Assembly (NCBI GenBank): GCA_028045305.1
Contig: JAOFTV010000001.1
Span: forward strand, 1 to 64,000
Length of the DNA stretch: 64,000 bases
Source: Opitutales bacterium
GTDB taxonomy: Bacteria > Verrucomicrobiota > Verrucomicrobiia > Opitutales > Seribacteraceae
Direction of reading: 5' to 3'
Below, piece by piece: positions 35,077 to 44,788 of the stretch (positions are counted from its first letter, which is position 1; the number at the start of each line of letters is the position of its first letter). A model generated the notes under the pieces. That model was given only the letters and a program-made list of their open reading frames with translations, was not told where the DNA came from and made no database searches. Both the position numbers and the translations under genes were made by a program.

Positions 35077-35963
35077 GCTAATTCTACCTCGATAGTGAAC
35101 TCTTCTCGTGCTCCAGGGGAGACATATTGTACCGTTTTATTTTCGGGAGCGTTGGGAGGAGACATCCATGGTTCTAAACAAAAGTATGGAGCACCTGGCT
35201 TCGTCCAGGAGACATAAGATAATCGAGAGCCTTTGCCACTCCAGCTAGCCTCGTTTATGCGAATGGGCTCTTCACCATTCAGGAGTGAAATCTCCGCTTC
35301 TGAGGACTCCAATTGGTAGTGAATGCGGTTAATTATGTTTTCGTCGCTTAAAGGTAACGGGTAGTCACTTTTGGAATTATCCACCAAATTTCCATCAGGT
35401 TGATACTGGTATGATTTTTTGGATGCTATATTTAATAAATGGTTTTCCAAGTCCAAGTCTTTGCGCCATGGGACCTGAAAGTATGGATGTAATCCAGCTG
35501 ACCAGGGGATCGGATCCCTACCCTCGTTTTCCAAGACTAAACTAATTTGGACGGAAAGTTCGAGAAAGTGATAAATTACGGTGAAGGTAAAATCGTAAGG
35601 GTAGAAATTTTTCCATGCTTCTTCATGGACCATTTCGACTTCAAAGCCTGCTTGGTCCATGGAACGAACTCGAAAAGAAGCATTTTGAGCAAATCCATGT
35701 TGGGGCATTTGATGAACATTTCCATCCTGAGCACGCCATTTCCCCTTTTCTCCTTGATGCGAGCAAGTACCACAAAAAGGGAATAAGATTGGAATACCCC
35801 CGTGAACAGACGCCAAATTTTGATTATCGGCTTCTTCTGGCCAGAAAATTACGTCCCGAACTGAACCGTCTCCCATGTTGACATGCCAGTTTAGTAAACG
35901 AGCCCCTTTTTCGGGCAATACGAGAAAGGTAGATGGGCCAACATCCCACCGCCTAATGTCCAT
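35073..35963 (-). CDS. Aldose 1-epimerase / hexose-6-phosphate mutarotase family protein
   Basis: Probably interconverts alpha and beta anomers of a sugar or sugar phosphate, 296 aa from the ATG at 35963 (MDIRRWDVGPSTFLVLPEKG); an upstream in-frame ATG at 36026 overlaps the region before the divergent NfeD gene and is less likely. The fold signatures GGIPILFPFCGT, MPQHGFAQNASF (catalytic His), SAGLHPYFQVP and FCLEPWMSPPNAP (catalytic Glu) are present. It lacks an obvious metabolic neighbour. The substrate is unknown. Confidence 0.85.
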   Translation of the reverse strand: MDIRRWDVGPSTFLVLPEKGARLLNWHVNMGDGSVRDVIFWPEEADNQNLASVHGGIPILFPFCGTCSHQGEKGKWRAQDGNVHQMPQHGFAQNASFRVRSMDQAGFEVEMVHEEAWKNFYPYDFTFTVIYHFLELSVQISLVLENEGRDPIPWSAGLHPYFQVPWRKDLDLENHLLNIASKKSYQYQPDGNLVDNSKSDYPLPLSDENIINRIHYQLESSEAEISLLNGEEPIRINEASWSGKGSRLSYVSWTKPGAPYFCLEPWMSPPNAPENKTVQYVSPGAREEFTIEVELA

Positions 35964-36060
35964 GTTTTGATAATTGATCGTTTCCAAGATTATTATTGAA
36001 TTGAACTTTCTTTCCTGTTTGCGCAATGCAATTCAAACCGCAGAATGGATTCTGTTCCCT

Positions 36061-37527
36061 ATGATAAAATTTCTATCCAGTATTTTACTCTTCTTAACGG
36101 GTATGCTTTCTTACACATCCATAGCGGAGGAAAATATATCTGTTGATAAAACGGACTCGAATTTCACAACCGAGGGAGTTGGTCAAAAATCTGCTTTTGT
36201 AATTCCAGTTAAAGACCAAATTGGACCACCGATCTTAAATATTTTGAGACGCGGTATGAAACAGGCAATCGAAAGTGAGGTCGATTTAATCATTATTGAT
36301 ATGGATACGCCAGGTGGGGAATTAGGCGTAACCCTTGAGATCATGCAAGAAATATTGGATTCGGTCGATTCTTGGGATGGAAAAGTACTTACATACGTCA
36401 ACAGGGAAGCGATTTCTGCGGGGGCTTACATTGCTATCGCAACTCAAGAAATCGCTTTTGCCCCCTTTTCACAAATTGGAGCAGCAGAAGCTGTTAGTGG
36501 GGGCGGTGGTCAAATCGATCCATCGATGAAAAGAAAGATTAATTCCTACCTTAAGGCCAAAATTCGTAATTTTGCAGGACCATACAAATATCGTTCTTTA
36601 GTTATGGCAGCCATGATGGATGCCAATGTTAGTTTGATTATCGAAGGAGAAACCTTAAAGGCAGCGGATGGAACCCAAATCAAAAATCCCGGAGAACTCC
36701 TTACACTTACTGGTGAAGAGGCAATAAAGACTTATGGCGACCCACCTCAGTCCCTTTTGGGGATTGGAGTATTTGAGGACTTAGAAGACCTTTTGGATCA
36801 AAGGTGGGGCAAGGAAAACTATCAAATTATTCGCATGGAAATTAATTGGGCAGAAAATGCAGGATTATGGTTAAATGGAATTGCTCCTTTGCTTTTAAGT
36901 GTTGGGTTAGTCCTGTTATTTATCGAATTTAAGACGCCCGGGTTTGGGGTTTTTGGAATATTGGGCATTGGTTTTATTCTTATCTTTTTTGGATCAAAAT
37001 ATGTAGCCGGTCTTGCCGGCCAAGAAGAAATCCTTTTATTTCTGGTTGGATTCTGTTTGATCTTGGTAGAGGTCTTTTTAGCACCCGGATTATTTTTTCC
37101 CGCCCTACTAGGTTTGGCTCTTATGTTTGGTTCTTTGATTTGGGCAATGGTTGATATTTGGCCGGGGCAAGAAATCGACTGGTCTTTCGCTTTATTTCGT
37201 GTGCCTTTAGTTGAATTGGCTCAATCCTTCGGGCTTGCTTTTATCTTGGGATATTTTGCGATAAAAATAATGGGAAAAACTCCCATGGGGAAGTCGATGC
37301 TTTTGGAAACCTCGGTGGGGAATCATAAATCAAATCAACCAAGTGTACACGTCGAGCCTAACAAAGTTGGAGTAACCGTATCGGAATTATATCCTGTAGG
37401 AAAGATCCAGATTGATGGGAAAACCTATGAAGCCCGTTCCGCTATTGGCAAAATTGAAAAGGGTCAACGGGTCAAAGTTATTAAGCAGACTGGCTACGAG
37501 ATAGTAGTCGAAGAGATAACTTCTTAG
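36061..37527 (+). CDS. NfeD family membrane-bound serine protease (long form)
   Basis: ClpP-like protease fused to a membrane and OB-fold region, partner of flotillin-type scaffolds. From the ATG at 36061 it has 488 aa; the start gives a signal peptide (MIKFLSSILLFLTGML). The protease domain has MDTPGGELGVT and the nucleophile Ser in REAISAGAYIAIA, with a Lys-rich helix (SMKRKINSYLKAK) downstream. Four or five membrane helices follow (about residues 295-410), then a C-terminal OB domain (VGVTVSELYPVGKIQIDGK). It is 2 nt ahead of a second NfeD gene. Confidence 0.9.
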   Translation: MIKFLSSILLFLTGMLSYTSIAEENISVDKTDSNFTTEGVGQKSAFVIPVKDQIGPPILNILRRGMKQAIESEVDLIIIDMDTPGGELGVTLEIMQEILDSVDSWDGKVLTYVNREAISAGAYIAIATQEIAFAPFSQIGAAEAVSGGGGQIDPSMKRKINSYLKAKIRNFAGPYKYRSLVMAAMMDANVSLIIEGETLKAADGTQIKNPGELLTLTGEEAIKTYGDPPQSLLGIGVFEDLEDLLDQRWGKENYQIIRMEINWAENAGLWLNGIAPLLLSVGLVLLFIEFKTPGFGVFGILGIGFILIFFGSKYVAGLAGQEEILLFLVGFCLILVEVFLAPGLFFPALLGLALMFGSLIWAMVDIWPGQEIDWSFALFRVPLVELAQSFGLAFILGYFAIKIMGKTPMGKSMLLETSVGNHKSNQPSVHVEPNKVGVTVSELYPVGKIQIDGKTYEARSAIGKIEKGQRVKVIKQTGYEIVVEEITS

Positions 37528-37529
37528 GT

Positions 37530-37994
37530 ATGATCAAAATATTAGCCGCTCTCTTCTTTGGTTACCTATTGGTTGCCCTGGAGGCAATTGTACCCGGAGG
37601 TGTCTTGGGACTCTTGGGTTTTGTTTGTTTGTTAGCCTCTTCCTATTTTGCTCATTTAGAATACGGAGGATGGATGATTCCACTTATCGTTTTTTTAATT
37701 GGTGGGTTTGGTGGGGTTCTTTTGGTCTTTTATCAATTTAAGTGGCTGTCCCAAAGCAAATTTGGAAAGAATATGTTTGTTCATGCAACCAGTGGAGCAG
37801 TTAAAAAAGAAAAACTTTTGCAAGAATTGGTTGGTAAAAACGGACATGCTGAAACGGATCACCACCCCGAAGGATTGGTTCGGGTTGATGATAAAACCTA
37901 CGATTCCTTCTGTAGTTCAGGTTTTTTATCAAAAGGGGCAGAAGTTGAAATTATTAAAGCTGATGCCTTTCGCTTGATTGTTCGTCCGCTTTGA
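37530..37994 (+). CDS. NfeD-like short membrane protein
   Basis: 154 aa with two or three N-terminal membrane helices (ILAALFFGYLLVALEAIVPG, then a pair) and a C-terminal soluble NfeD OB domain (LVGKNGHAETDHHPEGLVRV... KGAEVEIIKADAF). No protease domain is present. Sitting between the long NfeD and FloA, it completes an NfeD-flotillin module similar to the yqeZ-floA arrangement in Bacillus. Confidence 0.82.
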   Translation: MIKILAALFFGYLLVALEAIVPGGVLGLLGFVCLLASSYFAHLEYGGWMIPLIVFLIGGFGGVLLVFYQFKWLSQSKFGKNMFVHATSGAVKKEKLLQELVGKNGHAETDHHPEGLVRVDDKTYDSFCSSGFLSKGAEVEIIKADAFRLIVRPL

Positions 37995-38042
37995 ATTTGT
38001 CTGCTTGAGTAAAGTTTAACCCATTACCTCTAAAATTATACA

Positions 38043-39035
38043 ATGAACGAATTAATATATTGGATTATTATCGGCCTACTTTTGATCGTGGGCTTGGTAT
38101 TTTCACTTATCATCATCTCTTTCTTCAGTACCTGGCTAAAAGCATACCTAGCCCGCGCCCCTGTAAGTTTTGCAACCCTTTTGGCGATGCGTCTTCGTGG
38201 TGTCCCTGTCGGTTTGATCGTAGACGCAAGAGTTACCGCAGTTAAAGCAAATATACCTCTAGATACTGATCAGTTAGAGGCCCATTATTTAGCCGATGGA
38301 AATGTCGTGCAAACCGTGCAATCTTTAATCGCTGCATCAAAAGCAAGTATAGATCTATCCTGGGATCGTGCTTGTGCGATTGATCTGGCCACTCGTGGAA
38401 CAAGTAAATCGGTTCTGGAAGCGGTTCGCACCTCAATCAATCCCAAAATTATTGATTGTAAAATTGAGGGCCGTGACACCATTGATGGTGTAGCTAAAGA
38501 CGGGATACAAGTTAAAGTACGGGCTCGAGTAACGGTTAGAAGTAATTTGGATCGTTATGTAGGAAGTGCTCAGGAAGAAACGGTCATTGCCCGCGTTGGT
38601 GAAAGCATTGTTTCCACCATAGGTTCGTCCGAAAATTACAAGGTTGTCTTGGAGAATCCAAACCAGATCACTCAACAGGTGCTGAATAGAGGCCTTGATC
38701 AGGGTACGGCCTTTGAGATTCTTTCGATCGATATTGCAGATGTAGATCTGGGTGAAAATCGAGGTGCAGCTCTTCGTTCTTCTCAAGCTTCCGCTGACAA
38801 GGAGGTTGCTCAGGCTCAAGCAGAAATTCGCAGAGCTGCCGCTGTTGCCTTGGAGCAGGAAAATAAAGCCAAAGTCCAAGAAATGCAGGCCAAGTTAGTC
38901 GAAGCAGAAGCACAAATTCCGCTTGCTATGGCCGAAGCATTTCAAAAAGGCAACCTAGGGATTATGGATTATTACAGAATGCGCAACATTGAGGCGGATA
39001 CAGAAATGAGAGAAAGTATCTCTAGCGATAAATAG
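38043..39035 (+). CDS. floA: Flotillin-like protein FloA (UPF0365)
   Basis: Scaffold of functional membrane microdomains, 330 aa. An N-terminal hydrophobic hairpin segment ([20 protein letters not shown]) anchors it. The family stretch [20 protein letters not shown] and the SPFH-like domain with [20 protein letters not shown] follow. A Glu/Ala-rich coiled coil ([20 protein letters not shown]) is at residues ~255-300. It follows the two NfeD genes, consistent with their known partnership. Confidence 0.95.
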   Translation: MNELIYWIIIGLLLIVGLVFSLIIISFFSTWLKAYLARAPVSFATLLAMRLRGVPVGLIVDARVTAVKANIPLDTDQLEAHYLADGNVVQTVQSLIAASKASIDLSWDRACAIDLATRGTSKSVLEAVRTSINPKIIDCKIEGRDTIDGVAKDGIQVKVRARVTVRSNLDRYVGSAQEETVIARVGESIVSTIGSSENYKVVLENPNQITQQVLNRGLDQGTAFEILSIDIADVDLGENRGAALRSSQASADKEVAQAQAEIRRAAAVALEQENKAKVQEMQAKLVEAEAQIPLAMAEAFQKGNLGIMDYYRMRNIEADTEMRESISSDK

Positions 39036-39071
39036 CACCATTCTTCACCGTCTAAAAATAATTTATCTATT

Positions 39072-39566
39072 ATGCCTGATTTGCCTATAGATACCTTATT
39101 TATTGTAGGGCTTCTCATTGCTTCGTTTGTGGGCAAAATGCTCGAAGGAAGAAAGAAAAAAGAGCGAGAAAGAAATAAAGGTACTCCTCGGGAGAGACCC
39201 TTCAATCAGGAACCGGTATCTGATTACGAGGATGCTGCTGATGAAAAAGGTCTGGGAGATTTGCTTAAAGAAGCTTTTGGGGAAACTATCGAGCCGATAC
39301 CAGTGCGGACGAATGCCAAGGAAACGAGTGAGGAAACAGCCCGAGAACATGATTATAATTTAGCTGAACCTTTACCGCTGCCCTCGCAAACTTTAGAAAG
39401 AGTAACTCCTGATAAAAGTTGGGATGTTCTTGAACGAGTTGACCGAAACGAGACTCGGCAGTGGCTTAAAAATGAGGGTCTTGGCTCGTCTCAATCCTTA
39501 CGCCGGTCTTTTTTGGTAAAAGTCCTGCTTGATAAACCGCCTGGATTAAAAAGATCTGGCTTCTGA
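39072..39566 (+). CDS. Hypothetical protein with N-terminal membrane segment
   Basis: 164 aa. A single hydrophobic segment (DTLFIVGLLIASFVGKML, residues ~5-22) is followed by a strongly charged, probably disordered region (EGRKKKERERNKGTPRERP and acidic stretches). The C-terminal block DVLERVDRNETRQWL... SQSLRRSFLVKVLLDKPPG looks folded and may be conserved. It is 36 nt after floA on the same strand and may belong to that operon. No family recognised. Confidence 0.75.
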   Translation: MPDLPIDTLFIVGLLIASFVGKMLEGRKKKERERNKGTPRERPFNQEPVSDYEDAADEKGLGDLLKEAFGETIEPIPVRTNAKETSEETAREHDYNLAEPLPLPSQTLERVTPDKSWDVLERVDRNETRQWLKNEGLGSSQSLRRSFLVKVLLDKPPGLKRSGF

Positions 39567-39724
39567 TTTTTACAGGAACTACCTTCCACTTTGGAAGCCT
39601 TCTTCTTTTCTTTAGCTTCAAGGCTTTTCCTTAAGCCTACTTCCATGCAAGCTTGGTTCCATTGACATGTCTGAGGGAATTTACAAGACCCTAAAATACA
39701 CTGCACTGTTTTATTTTTTTGCAC
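39491..39724 (-). CDS. Small Cys-rich ORF, convergent overlap with upstream gene
   Basis: 77 codons from a GTG at 39724. The N-terminal half has four cysteines in the spacing C-x4-C-x5-C-x5-C (VQCILGSCKFPQTCQWNQAC) and a fifth later, suggesting a small zinc-binding or disulfide-bonded domain, then a Lys/Glu helix. The 3' third overlaps the end of the 39072-39566 gene in antisense. It could be a real small gene or a chance frame; no family was recognised. Confidence 0.35.
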   Translation of the reverse strand: MQKNKTVQCILGSCKFPQTCQWNQACMEVGLRKSLEAKEKKKASKVEGSSCKNQKPDLFNPGGLSSRTFTKKDRRKD

Positions 39725-39822
39725 TAATAATCAGTAATATTCAACGAAAGTAAGCTATACAATATTTTAGAACTTAAAAAATCAATTTCTCTGTAAAGGT
39801 ATTCATAATAAACATGAGAAAT
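39725..39822. other. AT-rich spacer before the efflux operon end
   Basis: About 100 bases of very AT-rich sequence. Nothing that forms a stable hairpin with a T-run was found, so a terminator for the reverse-strand efflux operon was not located. Confidence 0.3.
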
Positions 39823-41205
39823 TTAGTCTAACCAGTTGATACCAAGTCCCTCGGATAAGATAAGAAATGATTTCCAATAATTACTTCTATAATTAAGAGA
39901 TATTCTTTTACTTTCGTTTAAATGGTTCATTTCCTGGATAAGATCAATTCTTGAGATCAATCCGGCTTTAAACTTTAGATCGGAAATTTCATAGGCTTTT
40001 ATAAATTCATCCACTAAATTCTCCGATATTTTAAAATCTTCTACATTTGATTGATGATTAATGGTCGCAGTTTCAATTTCTTTAACTGCCCGTAAAAGAG
40101 AAGCCTTCCACTCTAGATCAATCATCTTTAGCGAGGCCTCATCTATTCTTAACTTAGTTCTTCTCTTAGGGCTTAAGATGGGTAAGTCTATCACAGGTCC
40201 TCCAGAGAATTTCCATTGTTCGAATCCATCGGACAGGTCACCACTCATTCCAATGCCAGAAAGGTTGAGGTTTAGAGAAGGATAAAGATTTAAGCGTGAG
40301 GCATTGATTCGATGTGCTTGTGCATATACTTTTAATTGGCCAGCAAGAATATCAGGTCTACCCTGAAGCAATCTACTCGGCAGAAGAGAAGGTAAACTAG
40401 GTAAGGTTAATGATGAGAGGTTTGGGATTTCAGAGAGGTTCCCATCAAGTGGTGAACCCAGAAGCGTTCCTAGTTGTATCATACAGATATCGAGATCTTG
40501 TTTGATCCGATTATGTTCTAAAACCTGTAATTTGATTTGGGTCTCCATTTTAATCAAACTGATGTTATCGTCTAATCCTGCATTATATTTATGGAGATGC
40601 AAAATGTGTGCTTCGTGATGGTCTCTAATTTGTCTGGTTGCTATGGCCAGTTCTTCCTTTAGGAAACATGCCATAAGCCATCGTTCAGTAATGCTGTAAA
40701 TCAATTTTAGTTTTGCTCCTTCGAGTATATGCTTTTCAGCCTCAATAAATTTAGCAGATTCTTTTTTACGTTCATTCCACTTGCCCCATAAGTCTACCTC
40801 CCATCCATACATAGCACTGGATTCCCATCGAGGAGTTCGGGAAGTTTGAAAATTGGTTATTTTGGACTTTTCCTTTCCTTGGTTCAATCCGATGGACCCT
40901 TTCGAAAAAGGTTTGGAACCATCAGTTCGGAAACCAGATTTTGATTTTACTAAATCGAGCTTTGCTAATTTTGCATGCCATGAAGGGTTTTCTTTAAGAG
41001 CTTTTAGAATGAGATCGTGAAGATTCCTATTCTTAATCGTGGATTGAAAGCTAACTTCCAATGACACATTTTTGTCTTCCGCACTTAGACTAAATTGATG
41101 ATTATAATTTAACTTCGATTCAGGAGAATACTTTAAATCATCATTTTTATGATTTACACAACTTCCTAACAGGCAGACGCATGAAAAATATAAATAAAAC
41201 CTCAT
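39823..41205 (-). CDS. Outer-membrane efflux channel lipoprotein, TolC/NodT family
   Basis: Forms the outer-membrane exit duct of a tripartite efflux pump, 460 aa. A lipobox (LLGSC, Cys ~16) follows a short signal peptide. Two OEP repeats are suggested by the long helices, with RLLQGRPDILAGQLKVYAQA and the following INASRLNLYPSLNLNLSG typical of the NodT subgroup. It is the last gene of the reverse-strand operon with the adaptor, ATPase and permeases, 27 nt after the lipoprotein gene. Confidence 0.9.
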   Translation of the reverse strand: MRFYLYFSCVCLLGSCVNHKNDDLKYSPESKLNYNHQFSLSAEDKNVSLEVSFQSTIKNRNLHDLILKALKENPSWHAKLAKLDLVKSKSGFRTDGSKPFSKGSIGLNQGKEKSKITNFQTSRTPRWESSAMYGWEVDLWGKWNERKKESAKFIEAEKHILEGAKLKLIYSITERWLMACFLKEELAIATRQIRDHHEAHILHLHKYNAGLDDNISLIKMETQIKLQVLEHNRIKQDLDICMIQLGTLLGSPLDGNLSEIPNLSSLTLPSLPSLLPSRLLQGRPDILAGQLKVYAQAHRINASRLNLYPSLNLNLSGIGMSGDLSDGFEQWKFSGGPVIDLPILSPKRRTKLRIDEASLKMIDLEWKASLLRAVKEIETATINHQSNVEDFKISENLVDEFIKAYEISDLKFKAGLISRIDLIQEMNHLNESKRISLNYRSNYWKSFLILSEGLGINWLD

Positions 41206-41232
41206 GTCGGAATACAGAAATATATTTAAATA

Positions 41233-41775
41233 TTAAAGGAGTTCAATTTGCTGAGCATTTACAAGCATCGCAGATGGGATTGATTGTGAGTCTATTGTTC
41301 CAAGTACTTTGATTTTTCTCCCTGGTTGCAACCCCTTTACTCCTTTAAGTGTACCTCTGAGTAAATTGGTATGTTCGTCTACTACTTGGATACTAATTGT
41401 AGAGGATAAAATTTTCTTTCTATCTTCACAACAAGCATCCCATGGAGTTGGGCAATGATCAGTATCTATCTCGTCACAAGTCTTAATCGAGTCATCACCT
41501 AGAATAAAACTGGCCCTTCCTGCAGTAAAAGGCTCTCTGCGTCCTCCTATAAAACCGTTTATAACAATAATTTCTCCTGAATTAGCTCTCTTTTTTGTCT
41601 CAACGACTGACAAGGAGTCTCCAAGGTTTTGATTAGTAATGAAATCGATTGGTAAGTTTGCCTTTAAAGTAAACCTTTTCTTTTTTTCATTCTCACCACT
41701 TTCCATTCCGCAATTGCAGGTTAAAAATATTGAAATTAATAGTATGATAAATTTTAAGGATGTTTTCATAATCAT
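41233..41775 (-). CDS. Small Cys-containing lipoprotein of the efflux operon
   Basis: 180 aa (start at 41775 or the second Met at 41769). The signal peptide ends in a lipobox-like LTCNC. The mature part contains a distinctive segment DHCPTPWDACCED (about residues 108-120) with three cysteines, and a beta-rich C-terminal part with GLQPGRKIKVLGTID. I recall CPTPWDxCC segments in other PVC-group proteins, but no function is known to me. Its place between the permease and the channel genes suggests a periplasmic accessory of the pump. Confidence 0.75.
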   Translation of the reverse strand: MIMKTSLKFIILLISIFLTCNCGMESGENEKKKRFTLKANLPIDFITNQNLGDSLSVVETKKRANSGEIIVINGFIGGRREPFTAGRASFILGDDSIKTCDEIDTDHCPTPWDACCEDRKKILSSTISIQVVDEHTNLLRGTLKGVKGLQPGRKIKVLGTIDSQSIPSAMLVNAQQIELL

Positions 41776-41791
41776 TTATTTAACGATGTAA

Positions 41792-42940
41792 TTAAGAAGA
41801 TCTAAGTGTTTCTGGTAAAGATTTCCGCAAGCAATTCCATGCAGGGGGTAAGCCCCCGAGTACTCCAAGGATAATTCCAGTTCCCAACCCAAGTACTAAT
41901 ATGGGAGAATTAAAGTCTAAAATAAATACACCTATAGAAAAAGGAAATGCGATATCTTGAAGCATTCCTAGAACAATTAAAAATGAACAAATTGATCCAA
42001 TAAACCCAGTAACGCAGGATTCTTGGATCAAGCTCAAGAGTATTGCTTTTCTGGTAAATCCAATTGCTTGCATAGCTCCAAATTCCTGAATTCGTGCAGA
42101 AAATGCGGCATACATAGTATTTAGACCACCAAATAAAGCACCTATGGACAGGAGAATCGCACAAAGCCAAGCCATCCATCGTATAGGTGCGTAAAATCTC
42201 GACATTTTTGCGTAATATTGAGTTTCCTGAATCGCAACCAATTCCAAGTCTAATCTTTGTTTTGTAAACGCATCTAAATCAGGAATGAAGTCGGTACTCG
42301 CGAGGGCTACTACGACACAGGATAGTTTGTCTCTTTGCGTATAAGTCATCAGATCCTGAAGCGGTACCCAAACTTCAGCCTCCATAACTGTTCCAATCGC
42401 GTCAAAAACTCCGGAAACTTTCAATTCTTCTCCACTTAATTCCACCATTTTTCCGACTTGGAGAGCCGAATTTTCTAGACCAAGTTTGTGGTGTGCCAAT
42501 CTGCCAATCATTATTTCTCCAGATTCTGGAAAGCGTCCTTTTAAAATCCGGATACCTTTGTGTACCCATAAGGCTTCATGGCGTACCCCTCTAACTAAAG
42601 CCTGAGACTTTATTCCATTATTATTGAGGATTCCGTTGAAATGAATTTCCGGAGAAATTGCAGGCTTTTCCATAGTCTGAAGGATTCCGGGAATAGAACC
42701 AGCTACAATTTGATCCAAACCACTCTGAACTTCACTTCGTTCCACACTTTCTTCACTTCCAGCACCTAGAAGGATGACATTTCTCGAGTCTCCGGTTTGG
42801 GCAAGAGTACGCTCCATAGCTTGGTTCATAGATGCAGCAAGCATGACCAGTATTACAACTAATGAACTTCCGCTAATCAATTGAACTGATTGGCCGGGTC
42901 TGCGCAGAAGGTTTCTGCAGGAGTAGATAAAAGGAATCAT
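41792..42940 (-). CDS. ABC transporter permease, MacB/FtsX type (second)
   Basis: Inner-membrane component of an efflux ABC transporter, 382 aa from the ATG at 42940 (MIPFIYSCRNLLRRPGQSV); the frame is open to 43012 but overlaps the previous gene. It has one N-terminal helix, a large periplasmic MacB-like domain (about residues 45-250) and three C-terminal helices carrying the FtsX motif (ARIQEFGAMQAIGFTRKAI). It differs from the other permease in its periplasmic domain, so the two probably form a heterodimer. Confidence 0.9.
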   Translation of the reverse strand: MIPFIYSCRNLLRRPGQSVQLISGSSLVVILVMLAASMNQAMERTLAQTGDSRNVILLGAGSEESVERSEVQSGLDQIVAGSIPGILQTMEKPAISPEIHFNGILNNNGIKSQALVRGVRHEALWVHKGIRILKGRFPESGEIMIGRLAHHKLGLENSALQVGKMVELSGEELKVSGVFDAIGTVMEAEVWVPLQDLMTYTQRDKLSCVVVALASTDFIPDLDAFTKQRLDLELVAIQETQYYAKMSRFYAPIRWMAWLCAILLSIGALFGGLNTMYAAFSARIQEFGAMQAIGFTRKAILLSLIQESCVTGFIGSICSFLIVLGMLQDIAFPFSIGVFILDFNSPILVLGLGTGIILGVLGGLPPAWNCLRKSLPETLRSS

Positions 42941-42944
42941 GCAA

Positions 42945-44108
42945 TCAGGTTGTTTTGAGGCTTTCCTGGATGGAGGATTTGCTACCTTGCCAAGCTGGGT
43001 AAAGACCAGCAATTACTCCCATCCCAAGAGAGGCAAAAATGCCTCGAAAAACCACTTCACCAGATGGGACGAAAGCCAAAACTAATCCTTCGTTTCCTAT
43101 CGAAACACCTTGGTAATTAAGAAAGCAATAGGACGCAAAAATACCCAAAAAGCCACCAAGCCCAGAAAGTAAAACACCTTCCGCAAGAATCATCCAACCA
43201 ATCATCACCTTGGAATACCCCAAGGTTTTGAGAACGGCATGTTCGGATATTTTTCCTCTCACTGTGAGCAGGACCGAGTTAGCTATCAGTCCCACGACCG
43301 CACAAACACAAGCAAGACCAATCCACCTAGAAAACCGTATAAGTTCGATGAGTTCGGTCGCGGTATTGGCAAAAAAAGCCTTCTCAGGCTGGGTGGAGGT
43401 GGGCTCAGTGTCGCTTGTAAACCTTTGGTCAATAGCGTGAGATACGCTCTTTATTAAAGAGGAATCATTTACCTTTACATTGAATTGTGTAACCACACCC
43501 AAACCGATTTTCGAAGCCTGTTGAAGAAAAGGCAGGTGAACAAAGGCTACATTGTCATTTTGTGAACTATCTTTTGCCTCAACGACGCCACTGACCGAAA
43601 CTGTTATTCCAGCCGCGTCAAAGAGATCACCTACATCCAATTTTCTTCTTTTGGCCAGGTTTTTTCCTATGAGAGCTCCATCATCTCTTTTCTGCCAGGT
43701 TTCCCACGAACCTTTCAACATTTTGATTTCACCATTTTTGTCTTTAAAAGTGTCACTGGGTACACCTCGGAAAACGACCACATCCAAACTGGTGCCACAA
43801 TTATTAACTACGATTTGAATGGGAATAACCGATTTTACTCCTGGTAATTTGGCTATTTCGTTTTTGTAATGTTCGGGCAGCCGGCTGGTTGCCGGGCAAA
43901 ATCTGTTTTCTCGATACACAACAAGCGTGGTGTCATCAGCGTTTAAAATTGTGGCTGTTTGAAGGGAACCTTGCATGGTTTCAACCGAAGCAAACAAAAA
44001 CATACCGGTTGCAACACCCAGTAAAGTTAGAAAAGAGCGAGTGCGGTTTCTTAAGGCCTGTTTGCAGGATAACGAGGCTACATTCAAAAGGATAAAAAAC
44101 AGTTTCAT
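42945..44108 (-). CDS. ABC transporter permease, MacB/FtsX type (first)
   Basis: 387 aa with N-terminal helix (RSFLTLLGVATGMFLFASVE), a periplasmic domain to about residue 265 and three C-terminal helices with the FtsX-like segment RGKISEHAVLKTLGYSKVMI. The start overlaps the ATPase stop by 4 nt. With the other permease and a separate ATPase it forms a split MacB-like pump, unlike the single MacB polypeptide. Confidence 0.9.
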   Translation of the reverse strand: MKLFFILLNVASLSCKQALRNRTRSFLTLLGVATGMFLFASVETMQGSLQTATILNADDTTLVVYRENRFCPATSRLPEHYKNEIAKLPGVKSVIPIQIVVNNCGTSLDVVVFRGVPSDTFKDKNGEIKMLKGSWETWQKRDDGALIGKNLAKRRKLDVGDLFDAAGITVSVSGVVEAKDSSQNDNVAFVHLPFLQQASKIGLGVVTQFNVKVNDSSLIKSVSHAIDQRFTSDTEPTSTQPEKAFFANTATELIELIRFSRWIGLACVCAVVGLIANSVLLTVRGKISEHAVLKTLGYSKVMIGWMILAEGVLLSGLGGFLGIFASYCFLNYQGVSIGNEGLVLAFVPSGEVVFRGIFASLGMGVIAGLYPAWQGSKSSIQESLKTT

Positions 44109-44788
44109 TTACTTTGCAAAAGTTTGCCTTTTTCCAACTCAAGCAACCGAGATGCTCGGGCTGCAGCTTTAGGGTCGTGAGTAACCATAACAATGGTCCT
44201 TTTTTGTGCTTCGCTTAAGGATTGCAACAGATCGAGGATTTCGTCCGCCGACCGCCGGTCTAAATCCCCTGTTGGTTCATCAGCAACAATTAATGAAGGG
44301 TCGGTTACTAGGGCCCGAGCAATGGCTACCCGTTGTTCTTGACCCCCAGAAAGTTCATTAGGCCGATGATTCATTCGATCAACCAGTCCAACTTGTTCCA
44401 TTACTGCTTCAACGCGAGCTCGGCGTTCTTTCTTATTCATTGAGTGGATCAATAAGGGAAGCTCCACATTTTCATAAGCGCTGAGAACCGGAAGTAAATG
44501 GTAGAGTTGAAAAACATAGCCAATATTACGGGAACGCCAACTTGTAAGCTGATCGCGATTCATTTGGTCCAGGTGAGAATCTCCAATTCGAAGACTTCCA
44601 GAAGAAGGAGAATCCACCCCCGCAATGATATTTAGCAAAGTAGTTTTTCCACTGCCGGAGGGGCCCATCAAAGCAATAAATTCAGCAGGGAAAACTTCCA
44701 TGCTTAAACCTGCAAGAGGGGTAATGGACTGTTCGCCTTTTCGGTACTTTTTGGTTATCCCCAGGGCTTCAATGTAAGAATGTTTCAT
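44105..44788 (-). CDS. ABC transporter ATP-binding protein, MacB/LolD type
   Basis: Energises the efflux system, 227 aa. Walker A is GPSGSGKTT, the signature is [15 protein letters not shown] (Glu replaces the usual Gln/Arg after LSGGQ), Walker B is [12 protein letters not shown] and the switch His is in VMVTHD. It overlaps the adaptor gene by 4 nt upstream and the permease gene by 4 nt downstream, so all three are translationally coupled. Confidence 0.95.
   Translation of the reverse strand: MKHSYIEALGITKKYRKGEQSITPLAGLSMEVFPAEFIALMGPSGSGKTTLLNIIAGVDSPSSGSLRIGDSHLDQMNRDQLTSWRSRNIGYVFQLYHLLPVLSAYENVELPLLIHSMNKKERRARVEAVMEQVGLVDRMNHRPNELSGGQEQRVAIARALVTDPSLIVADEPTGDLDRRSADEILDLLQSLSEAQKRTIVMVTHDPKAAARASRLLELEKGKLLQSK

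Noticed and set aside
35964-36026. Longer start for the mutarotase-like gene
   Set aside because: The extra residues are not family-like and would overlap the long NfeD leader frame; the ATG at 35963 fits better.
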